A stretch of DNA of 13,437 bases from an uncultured Eubacteriales bacterium (GTDB lineage Bacteria > Bacillota > Clostridia > Oscillospirales > Acutalibacteraceae). Below the pieces are notes generated by a model. It was not told the origin of the DNA and ran no database searches. It saw only the letters and a program-made list of their open reading frames with translations. The stretch covers positions 1-13,437 of the forward strand of contig ONWY01000009.1 of NCBI GenBank assembly GCA_900321665.1. The letters are read 5' to 3'. Position 1 is the first letter of the stretch. Every line of letters starts with the position of its first letter. Below, in pieces: positions 6,369 through 13,437 of this stretch. A program made the translations under genes and the position numbers.

Positions 6369-8069
6369 ATGAATGTTACCTACAGACAAATAAAAGGCAA
6401 GGTTGAGCAAGGCTACGGTGTAAACCGTTGGGCTGATGCACACTCTATCAATGCCAGCCTTAAGGAATTGACCAAAAAGGATATCTATGGTGTTGATAAA
6501 AAAACTTATCAAGATATTGTCGACAATTATTTTGATAAAAAGTGTGCGAAATCCAAGCAGATTACCACCGAAGCCAAGCAGTATATCCCGGGCGGTGTTC
6601 AGCACAACCTGGCATTCAATATGCCTTTCCCGATGTGCATGGTTAAAGCCGAGGGCGCATACCTCTATGACCTTGATGGTAATAAGTATTTTGACTTCCT
6701 GCAAGCCGGCGGCCCGACCATCTTGGGCAGCAACTACAAGGCAGTGCAGCAGGAGGCAATCAAGCTGATTAAGGATTGCGGCCCGACCACCGGTCTGTTC
6801 CACGAAGCAGAGCTTTTGATTGCGAAAGAAATCAATAAGCATATGCCCGGTGTGGAGATGTTCCGCATGCTCGGTTCAGGTACAGAGTCCGTGATGGCAG
6901 CGTTGCGTATTGCAAGATGTGCTACCAAGAAAAAGCACATCATCAAAATCGGCGGTGCATACCACGGTTGGTCCGACCAAATGGTTTACGGCTTGAAAAT
7001 CCCCGGCACCAGAAATTACCTGGAATCCTTCGGTATTCCCGGTTACATTTACAGAGGGGTGGATGAGGTTCGCCCGAATGATTTGGCAATGCTCAAAGCA
7101 TACCTCGACCTCAACCTTCTGCGCGGCGGCACAGCAGCCGTTATCCTCGAGCCGGCAGGTCCGGAATCCGGTACCCGCCCGATTGATTGGGAATACAATG
7201 CAGCGGTTCGCCAGCTTTGCGATGCATACGGCGCACTGTTGATTTTCGATGAGGTTGTTACCGGCTTCCGCCTTGGTCTTGGCGGTGCTCAAGGCTTGTT
7301 TAATGTGAAGCCCGATTTGACCATCTTCGGTAAAATCGTTGCCGGCGGTTATCCCGCAGCAGGCGGCGTAGGCGGTAAGCGCGAGTATGTCAGCTTGTTG
7401 GCAGCAGGTGTTGCCGGCGGCGCAAAGAAGGCATACTGCGGCGGTACCTTGGCAGCAAACCCGCTTTCCGCAATGGCAGGCTATGTGGCAATTAAAGAGA
7501 TTGCCAAGAATGATGCTTGCGTAAAGGCAGGCCTTGCAGGTAACAGAATTACCGATGGCCTTACCCAACTTATTAAGCAATACAGGCTTCCCTATGTTGC
7601 CTACAACCAAGGCTCTATCTGCCACCTCGAGTGCACCGCACCGATGAGCTTCGACTTCTCCACCATGAATCCGCTTGGCCCGATTAAGGCGCTTTCCAAG
7701 AAGGATATGATGATGACCAGAACCGAAGCGATGAAGAGAATGGGCGCTGCCTACATGGCACACGGTATTGTGACCCTCGCAGGCTCCAGGCTCTACACCT
7801 CCATGGCTGATACAGACGAAATTATTGATGAAGCTTTGAACCACTTCGAAGATGTGTTCAAGATTGTGAAGAAGACCGGCATTTTAGAGCAAGAGGTTGC
7901 CGAGTATTCCGCAGCACACAAGGCGGAAAAGGCAGCAGCGATTGCCGAGACCAAAGCAAAGCAAGCGAGCGAAAAGCTGGCTAACGCAGCAAGGAAAAAG
8001 GCAGCAATGCATGCGGCGAAGAAGGCTTTGGCAGCCGAGAAGGCAAAGAAAGCACAGTGGGCAAAATAA
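6369..8069 (+). CDS. class III PLP aminotransferase, glutamate-1-semialdehyde aminomutase-like, with Lys/Ala tail
   Basis: This 566-residue fold-type I PLP enzyme is closest in motifs to glutamate-1-semialdehyde aminomutase (HemL): IPGGVQHN near 73-80, the phosphate-contacting GSGTES at 169-174, GAYHGW at 196-201, FDEVVTGFR at 293-301 with the pyridine-binding Asp 294, and the Schiff-base Lys 322 in FGKIVAGGYP. HemL is usually ~430 residues. Here there is an extra N-terminal segment of ~65 residues and a C-terminal tail (about 511-566) made almost only of Ala, Lys and Glu, probably one long charged helix. No other heme gene is nearby. The downstream kinase and aldolases point to a catabolic or salvage transaminase rather than heme synthesis. 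It is the first gene of the operon. The amino donor and acceptor are unknown. Confidence 0.85.
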   Translation: MNVTYRQIKGKVEQGYGVNRWADAHSINASLKELTKKDIYGVDKKTYQDIVDNYFDKKCAKSKQITTEAKQYIPGGVQHNLAFNMPFPMCMVKAEGAYLYDLDGNKYFDFLQAGGPTILGSNYKAVQQEAIKLIKDCGPTTGLFHEAELLIAKEINKHMPGVEMFRMLGSGTESVMAALRIARCATKKKHIIKIGGAYHGWSDQMVYGLKIPGTRNYLESFGIPGYIYRGVDEVRPNDLAMLKAYLDLNLLRGGTAAVILEPAGPESGTRPIDWEYNAAVRQLCDAYGALLIFDEVVTGFRLGLGGAQGLFNVKPDLTIFGKIVAGGYPAAGGVGGKREYVSLLAAGVAGGAKKAYCGGTLAANPLSAMAGYVAIKEIAKNDACVKAGLAGNRITDGLTQLIKQYRLPYVAYNQGSICHLECTAPMSFDFSTMNPLGPIKALSKKDMMMTRTEAMKRMGAAYMAHGIVTLAGSRLYTSMADTDEIIDEALNHFEDVFKIVKKTGILEQEVAEYSAAHKAEKAAAIAETKAKQASEKLANAARKKAAMHAAKKALAAEKAKKAQWAK

Positions 8070-8104
8070 TTTCGGATCGTTAATCCTAAATAATAAACGG
8101 CAGG

Positions 8105-8136
8105 AAGGATTGTGTCCGCTCGGCGCAATCCTTTTT
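8105..8136 (+). terminator. intercistronic terminator-like hairpin (attenuator)
   Basis: AAGGATTG (8105-8112) pairs with CAATCCTT (8126-8133), extended by a T-G and a G-C pair, and the stem ends in TTTTT. It lies between the aminotransferase stop and the kinase ribosome site. Partial termination would give more aminotransferase than kinase and aldolases. Confidence 0.55.
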
Positions 8137-8155
8137 GCCTATAGAAGGGAATACC

Positions 8156-9700
8156 ATGGGAAAATATGTAATATCACACGATATGGGGACTTCTTCCGAT
8201 AAAGCGGTTCTCGTTGATTTTGATGGAAAGGTCATCGCTTCCAAAGCGGAGCCTTACCCCACCTATTACCCGGCGCCCGCCTTTGTTGAGCAGAAGCCGG
8301 AGGAGTATTGGAAGGCGGTTTGCAAGGCTTCCAAGGATTTGGTGACCGAGGTCGGGATTGACCCGAGCGAAGTGAAGGGCGTTATCTTCTCCACGCAGGC
8401 GATGGGCATTATCCCGGTCAATGCGCATGGCAAGGTGCTTTACAACAACATCACTTGGGTTGATGGCAGAGCCGAGAAGCAGGCACAGGCGATTATGCAC
8501 AAATTCGGCGGCAAAAAGGTTTTTTCCGTTCTTGCCGGCACACCGATTATGGGTAAAGATGTTATCGCTAAAATCCGCTGGTTGCAAGAGGAACGCCCCG
8601 ATGTTTACAACGAGACAAAATATTTTTTGGATGTCAACGGCTTCTTAAAATACAAGTGCACCGGCGAGATGGTTGCCGAGCTTTCCGGCGCCTCCTCTTA
8701 TGGCTTGGATTTAAAAAAGAAAACCTGGCTGTCGGTACTCTCCTTAGCAGGATTAGATATGAAAAAACTTCCGCCGCTGGCGAAAAGCACCGATAAAATC
8801 GGCAACGGATTGACTGCCGAGGCAGCGGAAGCGATGGGCTTGCTCAAGGGCACACCTGTCTTTGGCGGTTGTGATGATACCCAAGCTGCTACCATCGGCT
8901 CGGGAATGAACGGTGATGGCGATATCCACATCTATTTGGGCACCTCCGGTTGGGTGTGCGCTTCCTCAAAGACCCAAACCGAGTTTAAGCACGGCGCGGC
9001 TGCCATCCAATCTGCCGACCCGGAGATGAACCTGATTTGCGGTGTTACAGAGGCTGCAGGCAGCAATATTCAGTGGCTGGTTGACCAATTTTTCCGCGCC
9101 GAGAGCAAGGAACTCGGAGAGGGCATTTACCAATATATGGACAATGTCATTCGCGAGATTCCCGCCGGCTCCGACCACCTGATTTGCACCCCGTGGATGC
9201 TGGGCGAGCGCTGCCCCTTTTCCTCGACCACGACCCGCGCAACCCTTTACAACCTCAGCCCGACCCACACGCGCGAGCATATGATGAAGGCGCTGTACGA
9301 GGGCATCGGCTACAACCTGCGTTGGATTTTGGAAAACTACGAGAAGGATTACGGCTTCCATTGCCGCCAATTCCGCATTATCGGCGGCGGCGCGCTGGAT
9401 GATGCGTGGATGCAGATTATCTCTGATATCACCCAAAGAGAATTTGCCGTGGTCGAAAACCCGCGCAATGCAGGCGCAGTAGGCGCTGCCATCGTGGCAT
9501 TTATCGGCTTAGGCGAGCTGAGCTCCTTTAGCGAAGCGAAAAAATTTGTGGTCGAAAAGAAAACCTACAGACCGAATGAATTTAACAAAGCAATTTATGA
9601 TGAAATGTTTGTAACCTACAAGCGTTTGTATAGGGATTTAAAGAAGACCTATAAAGTAACAAATTCTAAACGATTCGGAGGCGAAGAATATAATGGATAA
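8156..9700 (+). CDS. FGGY-family carbohydrate kinase (xylulokinase-like)
   Basis: This 514-residue kinase has the sugar-kinase/actin fold and is predicted to phosphorylate a ketose or polyol with ATP. Visible motifs are the first phosphate loop DMGTSSDKA at 9-17, GGCDDTQAA at 237-245 with D240 aligned to the catalytic Asp of xylulokinases, the second phosphate loop LGTSGW at 261-266, WMLGERCPF at 347-355, and the adenosine motif IIGGGALDDAW at 408-418. Length and motifs resemble xylulokinase most, but the family is promiscuous (ribulose, fuculose, glycerol, erythritol), so the substrate cannot be named. The ATG at 8156 is preferred to an earlier in-frame start because AGAAGGGA lies just upstream. 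Its 3' end overlaps the next gene by 8 bases, indicating coupled translation. Confidence 0.9.
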   Translation: MGKYVISHDMGTSSDKAVLVDFDGKVIASKAEPYPTYYPAPAFVEQKPEEYWKAVCKASKDLVTEVGIDPSEVKGVIFSTQAMGIIPVNAHGKVLYNNITWVDGRAEKQAQAIMHKFGGKKVFSVLAGTPIMGKDVIAKIRWLQEERPDVYNETKYFLDVNGFLKYKCTGEMVAELSGASSYGLDLKKKTWLSVLSLAGLDMKKLPPLAKSTDKIGNGLTAEAAEAMGLLKGTPVFGGCDDTQAATIGSGMNGDGDIHIYLGTSGWVCASSKTQTEFKHGAAAIQSADPEMNLICGVTEAAGSNIQWLVDQFFRAESKELGEGIYQYMDNVIREIPAGSDHLICTPWMLGERCPFSSTTTRATLYNLSPTHTREHMMKALYEGIGYNLRWILENYEKDYGFHCRQFRIIGGGALDDAWMQIISDITQREFAVVENPRNAGAVGAAIVAFIGLGELSSFSEAKKFVVEKKTYRPNEFNKAIYDEMFVTYKRLYRDLKKTYKVTNSKRFGGEEYNG

Positions 9701-10316
9701 AAGCATTAAATTGATTCTCGAATATGCTGCAGAGCTCGCAAAGCAGCATGTTATCGGCAAGGGCGACTGCATCAGTGTGAAATCCGGCGAGTATCTGTAC
9801 GCATCTGACAAGGAAGTTTCCTTAGCAGAGCTGACAGAGGCGGATGTGCACAAAATCAAGCTCAGCGAGGCGCAGGGCGAGTACGCATTACATGCATCGA
9901 TTTATGCGGCAAAAGAGGATGTTTCCGCTGTTTGCCACTGTCACCCGAAGTGGGTGGAGCCTATCGCAGAGTGCGCGGTGGATATCCCGGCGGTGACCGA
10001 TGATATGACACAGATTATCGGTATGAACTGCAAAACCAGCAAGAAGGATGCGCAAATGATAGTCGGCAACCTGCTCAGCCGCAATTCCACCCTTGTGGAG
10101 GGTGACGGCTGCGTGACCACCGGCAGAACGCTCAACGAGGCTTACACCTGCGTGCTCGTGCTCGATAAAGCGGCGCACTGCTTTGTGGCAAGTGCAGTGG
10201 TGAAAAAGAATGTGCTCATTAATCCCTTGGAAGCCACACTGATGAATGTGATTTACAAAATGAAATACAGCAAGAAAAACCAAGAGAATTTGCAAAGCGA
10301 GGAGGGGAATGCATAA
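9693..10316 (+). CDS. degenerate class II aldolase/adducin-family protein
   Basis: This 207-residue protein has the class II aldolase fold signature GEYALHASIY...VCHCHP, giving E63, H82 and H84 with the same spacing as the catalytic Glu and two zinc His of fuculose-1-phosphate aldolase. The rest of the active site is altered. The phosphate-binding GNxSxR loop reads GDCISVKSG (about 24-32), the following SPTG is absent, and the third zinc ligand region, usually NHG, reads GDG at 137-139. So two zinc His remain and the third is lost. It may have a different chemistry, or be a non-catalytic partner of the intact paralogue that follows. GGAGG at 9677-9681 precedes the ATG. It overlaps the kinase gene by 8 bases and the next gene by one (TAATG). 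Confidence 0.8.
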   Translation: MDKSIKLILEYAAELAKQHVIGKGDCISVKSGEYLYASDKEVSLAELTEADVHKIKLSEAQGEYALHASIYAAKEDVSAVCHCHPKWVEPIAECAVDIPAVTDDMTQIIGMNCKTSKKDAQMIVGNLLSRNSTLVEGDGCVTTGRTLNEAYTCVLVLDKAAHCFVASAVVKKNVLINPLEATLMNVIYKMKYSKKNQENLQSEEGNA

Positions 10317-10987
10317 TGTGGGATAAGAATACGGAACTTGAATTAAGACAGCTTGTCAAGGACACCGGCGTAAAGCTGCTCGAGGAAAACCTGGTGCAGG
10401 GCACTTGGGGCAATATCTCCGTTCGCCTGGATGAGGACCACATGCTCGTTTCTCCCACAGGCTTGGATTATAACCACCTCGAGCCGGAGGATATGCCGAT
10501 TGTGCAAATCAGCGACCCCTCGATTTGGTCCGATGGCAAGAAACCGACCTCGGAGAGGAAAATTCACGCGGCGGTGCTCGCTTCCAGACCGGAAATCAAC
10601 GCCTGCATTCACTCGCACCCGGTCTTTGCGACTATCATGGCTTCGTGCCGCATGCCTTTGCCTGCTTTTAACGAGCAGCTTAAAGAGGTTATGAACGGCG
10701 ATGTCATTGTCGGCGCCTACGGCTTGCCCGGCACCGGGAAGCTCAAGGAGGGCACCGTGGAGGCGATGAAGGGCAGAAACGCCTGCTTTATGGCAAACCA
10801 CGGCGTGTTCTGTGTCGGCGAAACGATGGAGGATGCCTTCAATGTGCTGCGCCTGCTTGAAAAGAGTGTTTACGAATATATCAAGACGCAAACACTTGAA
10901 AAAACCGGCGCAAAGGAATACAGCGATGAATTGCTCTTTAGAGTATTCAAGAAAAAGGCAAATAAATTCTTGAAAAAGTCATATTAA
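10316..10987 (+). CDS. class II aldolase / ribulose-phosphate epimerase family protein, intact active site
   Basis: This 223-residue protein resembles L-fuculose-1-phosphate aldolase and L-ribulose-5-phosphate 4-epimerase. Zinc and catalytic residues are complete: E80, H99 and H101 in the IHSHP region, and H162 in ANHG. Their spacing (19, 2 and 61 residues) equals that of the E. coli FucA residues as I recall them. The phosphate loop GTWGNISVR at 29-37 and SPTG at 46-49 are also intact. It would cleave a phosphorylated ketose to dihydroxyacetone phosphate plus an aldehyde, or epimerise it; sequence alone does not separate the two. Its ATG overlaps the preceding stop, with GGAGGGG at 10301-10307. 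It ends the operon, about 84 bases before a strong terminator. Confidence 0.9.
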   Translation: MWDKNTELELRQLVKDTGVKLLEENLVQGTWGNISVRLDEDHMLVSPTGLDYNHLEPEDMPIVQISDPSIWSDGKKPTSERKIHAAVLASRPEINACIHSHPVFATIMASCRMPLPAFNEQLKEVMNGDVIVGAYGLPGTGKLKEGTVEAMKGRNACFMANHGVFCVGETMEDAFNVLRLLEKSVYEYIKTQTLEKTGAKEYSDELLFRVFKKKANKFLKKSY

Positions 10988-11070
10988 ACTTTTCATAAGG
11001 CTTTCTATAAGTGTCATAACAATTGTGAATTTAGTCTCAAAAATTCAACCTTGGCACGACTACGCATTAC

Positions 11071-11109
11071 AAAAAGTCGGGTAGGCACCAGCCTCATACC
11101 CGACTTTTT
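11071..11109 (+). terminator. intrinsic terminator of the aminotransferase-kinase-aldolase operon
   Basis: AAAAAGTCGGGTA (11071-11083) pairs with TACCCGACTTTTT (11097-11109), with an inner GGC/GCC pair. The T-tract makes it a strong terminator in the plus direction. The matching A-tract gives T's on the minus strand too. Confidence 0.85.
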
Positions 11110-11134
11110 ACTTGCACAACATATTTAAAATAGT

Positions 11135-11190
11135 AAAAACACTGCCTTGGGGCACTCTCCGTACGGAGAGTGCCCCAAGGCAGTGTTTTT
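11135..11190. terminator. perfect 56-base palindrome, probable bidirectional terminator
   Basis: Positions 11135-11162 are the exact reverse complement of 11163-11190, with no spacer (centre GTAC). The arms begin AAAAACACTGCC and end GGCAGTGTTTTT, so each strand's RNA ends in a T-run after a GC-rich stem. It lies 20 bases beyond the stop of the DUF4177-like gene on the minus strand, for which it is the natural terminator. It also backs up the operon terminator on the plus strand. Confidence 0.8.
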
Positions 11191-11209
11191 CTTTGCTATA
11201 TTTTTTTGA

Positions 11210-11413
11210 TTACGGGCGCTGGAATACCAATGTGAATACGGTACGGTCGCCGCCGCCGAAGCCGGTGTTGCCGGCAACAGTCGTGGTCATGGTGTTGAGA
11301 GTCCAGCCTTCTTGTGCCCATGTGTTTAACACTCTGTCAAGCTCGCCGAGGTTCTTTGCATCGTGGCCGAGGAATTTCTCCTTGAGAACCACTTGAGTTG
11401 TTTTGTATTGCAT
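11210..11413 (-). CDS. small DUF4177-like protein
   Basis: A 67-residue protein beginning MQYKTTQVVL, with a central LDRVLNTWAQEGWTLNTM and a C-terminal TVFTLVFQR. The pattern of an N-terminal strand, a helix ending in EGW, and a final strand with F-x-R matches the DUF4177 family of small alpha/beta proteins of unknown function. AAAGGAG at 11421-11427 lies seven bases upstream of the ATG, supporting both start and strand. It follows the phosphatase gene on the same strand after 62 bases. The function is unknown. Confidence 0.8.
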   Translation of the reverse strand: MQYKTTQVVLKEKFLGHDAKNLGELDRVLNTWAQEGWTLNTMTTTVAGNTGFGGGDRTVFTLVFQRP

Positions 11414-11442
11414 CCTGATTCTCCTTTCTTGGGAATGTATTT

Positions 11443-11464
11443 AAAAAATGAAAGTTCATTTTTT
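11443..11464. repeat. A/T-rich inverted repeat upstream of the DUF4177-like gene
   Basis: AAAAAATGAA and TTCATTTTTT form a 10-bp dyad around AG. It lies 11 bases past the phosphatase stop on the minus strand and could be a weak terminator for it, or an operator for the small gene downstream. I see no clear -35/-10 pair here. Confidence 0.4.
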
Positions 11465-11475
11465 ATTTGGTTTTA

Positions 11476-11937
11476 TTACAGCGTGTGGTAAAAAGCGGTG
11501 CAGCCTGCGAGAATGTCCTCGTATGCGCGCTCAAAGTTGCGCGTATACCAAGGGTCCGCGACCTCGCCGCCTTGCGCGGTAAACTCCATCAGCGCGTGGA
11601 TTTTGTGCTGCGGGTCGCCGCCGAGTATCTTTTTCATATAATAGAGATTATCATTATCCATACCGATAAAGTAATCAAAGTGTTCATAATCGCTTTTTTT
11701 GAGTAGGGTGGCTTCCTTCCGGGTATCAAAGGGAATGCCGTGCTGTGCCAGGCAGCGCTGTGCATTGCCGTAAATCGGCGCGCCGCTGCCGTTCCAAATA
11801 TTATCGCTGTGGGTGGCTTTGGAGCAAATGGAAAACTCGCCTTGCCTTCCTGCGGTTTTGACAATATCTTTCATCACAAATTCTGCCATAGGCGAGCGGC
11901 AAATATTGCCCAAGCAGACAAAACAGATGTTAATCAT
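11476..11937 (-). CDS. low-molecular-weight protein tyrosine phosphatase
   Basis: This 153-residue cytosolic phosphatase hydrolyses phosphotyrosine (or related phosphoesters) through a cysteinyl-phosphate. The active-site loop VCLGNICRS is at residues 7-15, with nucleophile C8, R14 and S15. The general acid D128 is in the typical DPWY motif near the C-terminus. Length is normal for the family. The start at 11937 follows GGAGG at 11942-11946. An earlier in-frame start at 11967 would place that site inside the gene and add ten unrelated residues. It lies 45 bases after the methionine synthase gene on the same strand and may be co-transcribed. The partner kinase and substrate are not in the window. 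Arsenate reductase is the main alternative, but the DPWY acid favours a phosphatase. Confidence 0.9.
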   Translation of the reverse strand: MINICFVCLGNICRSPMAEFVMKDIVKTAGRQGEFSICSKATHSDNIWNGSGAPIYGNAQRCLAQHGIPFDTRKEATLLKKSDYEHFDYFIGMDNDNLYYMKKILGGDPQHKIHALMEFTAQGGEVADPWYTRNFERAYEDILAGCTAFYHTL

Positions 11938-11982
11938 AGTACCTCCGAAACCTCTGATGTATACCACCGTGGGGCGGCTATA

Positions 11983-13437
11983 TCAGGAATTAAAAAATTC
12001 TTTTGCGATATTCACCCCTGCCATGGCATCCTTGGCATAGTAGTCGGCGCCGATTTGGCGGGCATATTCGGGTGTCAGCACCGCGCCGCCGACCACGACC
12101 TTGGCTTCGCTTTGCTCGTGGAGCAGGCGAATCGTTTTCTCCATGCTCGGCACGGTGGTGGTCATCAGTGCACTTAAGCCGACCAAGTGCGCGCCGTGTG
12201 CCTTGGTTTGAGCAAGCACCTCTTCGCACTTGACATCTTTTCCCAAGTCTACCACATGAAAGCCGTAGTTTTCCAAAAGCACCTTCACAATGTTTTTGCC
12301 GATATCGTGAATATCGCCCTCCACCGTCGCCAAAATAATCGTTTCACCGGTTTTGTCATTAGCGGCATCATTTTTAAGCATATGCGCTTTAATGGTGTCA
12401 AATGCTGCTTTTGCCGCATCGGCACTCATTAACAGCTGCGGTAAAAAGAGTGTTTTATCTTCAAATCGCTTGCCCGCTTCATCTAAAGCGGGTACAATAC
12501 GGGTGTTGATAATTGCCATCGGCTCCGTGCTCTCGAGCAGGGCAGCTGTCGCCTGTGCGGCATCCTCTTTCAGTCCGCTTACAATAAAGCTTTGCAGATT
12601 GCCCTCTGCCTTTGAAACAGCAGGCGAGGTGTCTTGCGCGGAGCGGATGTATGCCGCGCAACCCTCATCTAAGCCGGCAAGCGCGCAGTAGGCATAGTAA
12701 GCATTCATCATCGGCTTCGAGAGCGGGTTGATGATACCGGCGCTCAAGCCTGCCTGCATTGTCAAGGTGAAAAAGGCAGTGTTGACCGCTTCGCGGTTCG
12801 GTAAACCGAAGGAAATATTGGAAACACCCAATACCGTGTGCAAGCCCTCCGCACTGAGTCGCTGCAGGGTTTGCAAGGTTAGCGTGGCGTTATCTTTATC
12901 GGTGCTGATGGTCATGGCGAGCGGGTCAAAGATTAAATCCCGGGTCGCAATGCCGTAGCGCTTTGCGGTGGCAATGATGCGGTGAGCAATCTCCATTCTG
13001 CCTTCGACCGTGGCGGGAATACCGCTTTCATCGAGCAGCAGGCAGACCGTAACCGCACCGTATTTTTTTGCAATCGGGAACACGGCATCCATGCTGCTTT
13101 TTTTGCCGTTGACAGAGTTGAGCAGCGGCTTGCCGTTGTAAATGCGCATGGCTTTTTCGAGCGCCTTTGTATTAGCAGTGTCAATTTGCAGCGGTACGCT
13201 GACAACGCTTTGCACCTCTTTCACGGCTTCGCTGAGCATTTGCGCTTCATCGATTTCGGGCAAACCTGTATTGACATCTAAAATTTGTGCACCCGCGGCG
13301 CATTGCGCTGTGGCTTCCTTGACAATATAGTTCATATCGCCTTCTTTAAGCGCTTGCTTTAACAGCTTCTTTCCTGTCGGATTGATGCGCTCGCCGATGA
13401 CTAAGGGTGCGTTGCCGATTTCCACTGTCGCGGAATA
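11983..13437 (-). CDS. metH: cobalamin-dependent methionine synthase, pterin- and B12-binding part (5' partial)
   Basis: The enzyme transfers a methyl group from methyltetrahydrofolate to homocysteine through bound cobalamin. The reading frame is open to the right edge with residues YSATVEIGNAPLVIGERINP, so the true start, and probably the homocysteine-binding domain, lie outside. Numbering from the GTG at 13425, the pterin-binding domain covers about 1-265 (GERINPTGK at 11-19, ILDVNTG at 48-54, FDPLA at 166-170). A helical cap then leads to a Rossmann B12 domain with D371-x-H373-x-x-G376, SAL at 418-420 and GGAV at 446-449; H373 is the cobalt ligand. It stops right after the B12 domain. The AdoMet-binding reactivation domain of E. 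coli MetH is absent, as is common in clostridia that encode it separately. The GTG at 13425 is not a convincing start, since homology continues upstream. Confidence 0.9.
   Translation of the reverse strand, partial: YSATVEIGNAPLVIGERINPTGKKLLKQALKEGDMNYIVKEATAQCAAGAQILDVNTGLPEIDEAQMLSEAVKEVQSVVSVPLQIDTANTKALEKAMRIYNGKPLLNSVNGKKSSMDAVFPIAKKYGAVTVCLLLDESGIPATVEGRMEIAHRIIATAKRYGIATRDLIFDPLAMTISTDKDNATLTLQTLQRLSAEGLHTVLGVSNISFGLPNREAVNTAFFTLTMQAGLSAGIINPLSKPMMNAYYAYCALAGLDEGCAAYIRSAQDTSPAVSKAEGNLQSFIVSGLKEDAAQATAALLESTEPMAIINTRIVPALDEAGKRFEDKTLFLPQLLMSADAAKAAFDTIKAHMLKNDAANDKTGETIILATVEGDIHDIGKNIVKVLLENYGFHVVDLGKDVKCEEVLAQTKAHGAHLVGLSALMTTTVPSMEKTIRLLHEQSEAKVVVGGAVLTPEYARQIGADYYAKDAMAGVNIAKEFFNS

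Noticed and set aside
6876..7844. 322-residue minus-strand frame inside the aminotransferase
   Set aside because: Antisense shadow of a well-supported enzyme; no ribosome site and no family resemblance. It arises from GC-biased codon use.
6369..8069. Calling the aminotransferase HemL (heme synthesis)
   Set aside because: Motifs fit the wider class III group, both ends are extended, and the neighbours are sugar kinase and aldolases rather than heme genes.
8135..8155. Earlier in-frame start for the FGGY kinase
   Set aside because: It lies in the T-tract of the upstream hairpin, and the FGGY fold begins directly at MGKYVISHDMG with a ribosome site before 8156.

Overview
The window looks like a fragment of a mid-to-high GC Gram-positive anaerobe, most likely a gut clostridial lineage of the Ruminococcaceae/Oscillospiraceae type. 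That is an inference from strong AGGAGG ribosome sites, TTGACA/TATAAT promoters, short-stem intrinsic terminators, a secreted protein built of cysteine-bearing repeats, and a block of GC-rich mini-hairpins in an intergenic gap. No rRNA, tRNA, CRISPR array, insertion sequence or integrase was found.

Left edge (1-1863): the last ~46 codons of an argininosuccinate synthase gene (argG) are joined abruptly to unrelated AT-richer DNA that carries an open minus-strand frame running off the edge. A terminator-like hairpin follows, then a complete argH and its terminator. This is the end of an arginine biosynthesis pair whose first gene is cut, either by rearrangement or by an assembly join. Next (2027-4402) is a 791-residue exported protein with a signal peptide, an InlB-like repeat, six or seven ~39-residue Cys repeats and a beta-rich tail. 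Then come about 530 bases without a gene (4403-4934), filled with a dozen short palindromes and one 23-base direct repeat.

Middle (4935-11109): a divergent pair shares a compact promoter region. Leftward is a membrane-embedded M28-type metallopeptidase. Rightward is a four-gene operon: a class III (glutamate-1-semialdehyde aminomutase-like) aminotransferase with a Lys/Ala-rich tail, an FGGY sugar kinase, a degenerate class II aldolase-family protein, and an intact class II aldolase/epimerase. The last three genes overlap at their ends, so they are very likely co-translated. The kinase and aldolase suggest phosphorylation and then cleavage or epimerisation of a ketose or polyol. The aminotransferase suggests that an amino group is gained or lost on the substrate or on the aldehyde product. 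The substrate is not known from sequence. This operon is the best candidate here for an undescribed pathway.

Right edge (11071-13437): an operon terminator and a perfect 56-base palindrome separate the operon from three convergent minus-strand genes. In transcription order these are a cobalamin-dependent methionine synthase (pterin- and B12-binding part, 5' end outside the window), a low-molecular-weight protein tyrosine phosphatase, and a small DUF4177-like protein.
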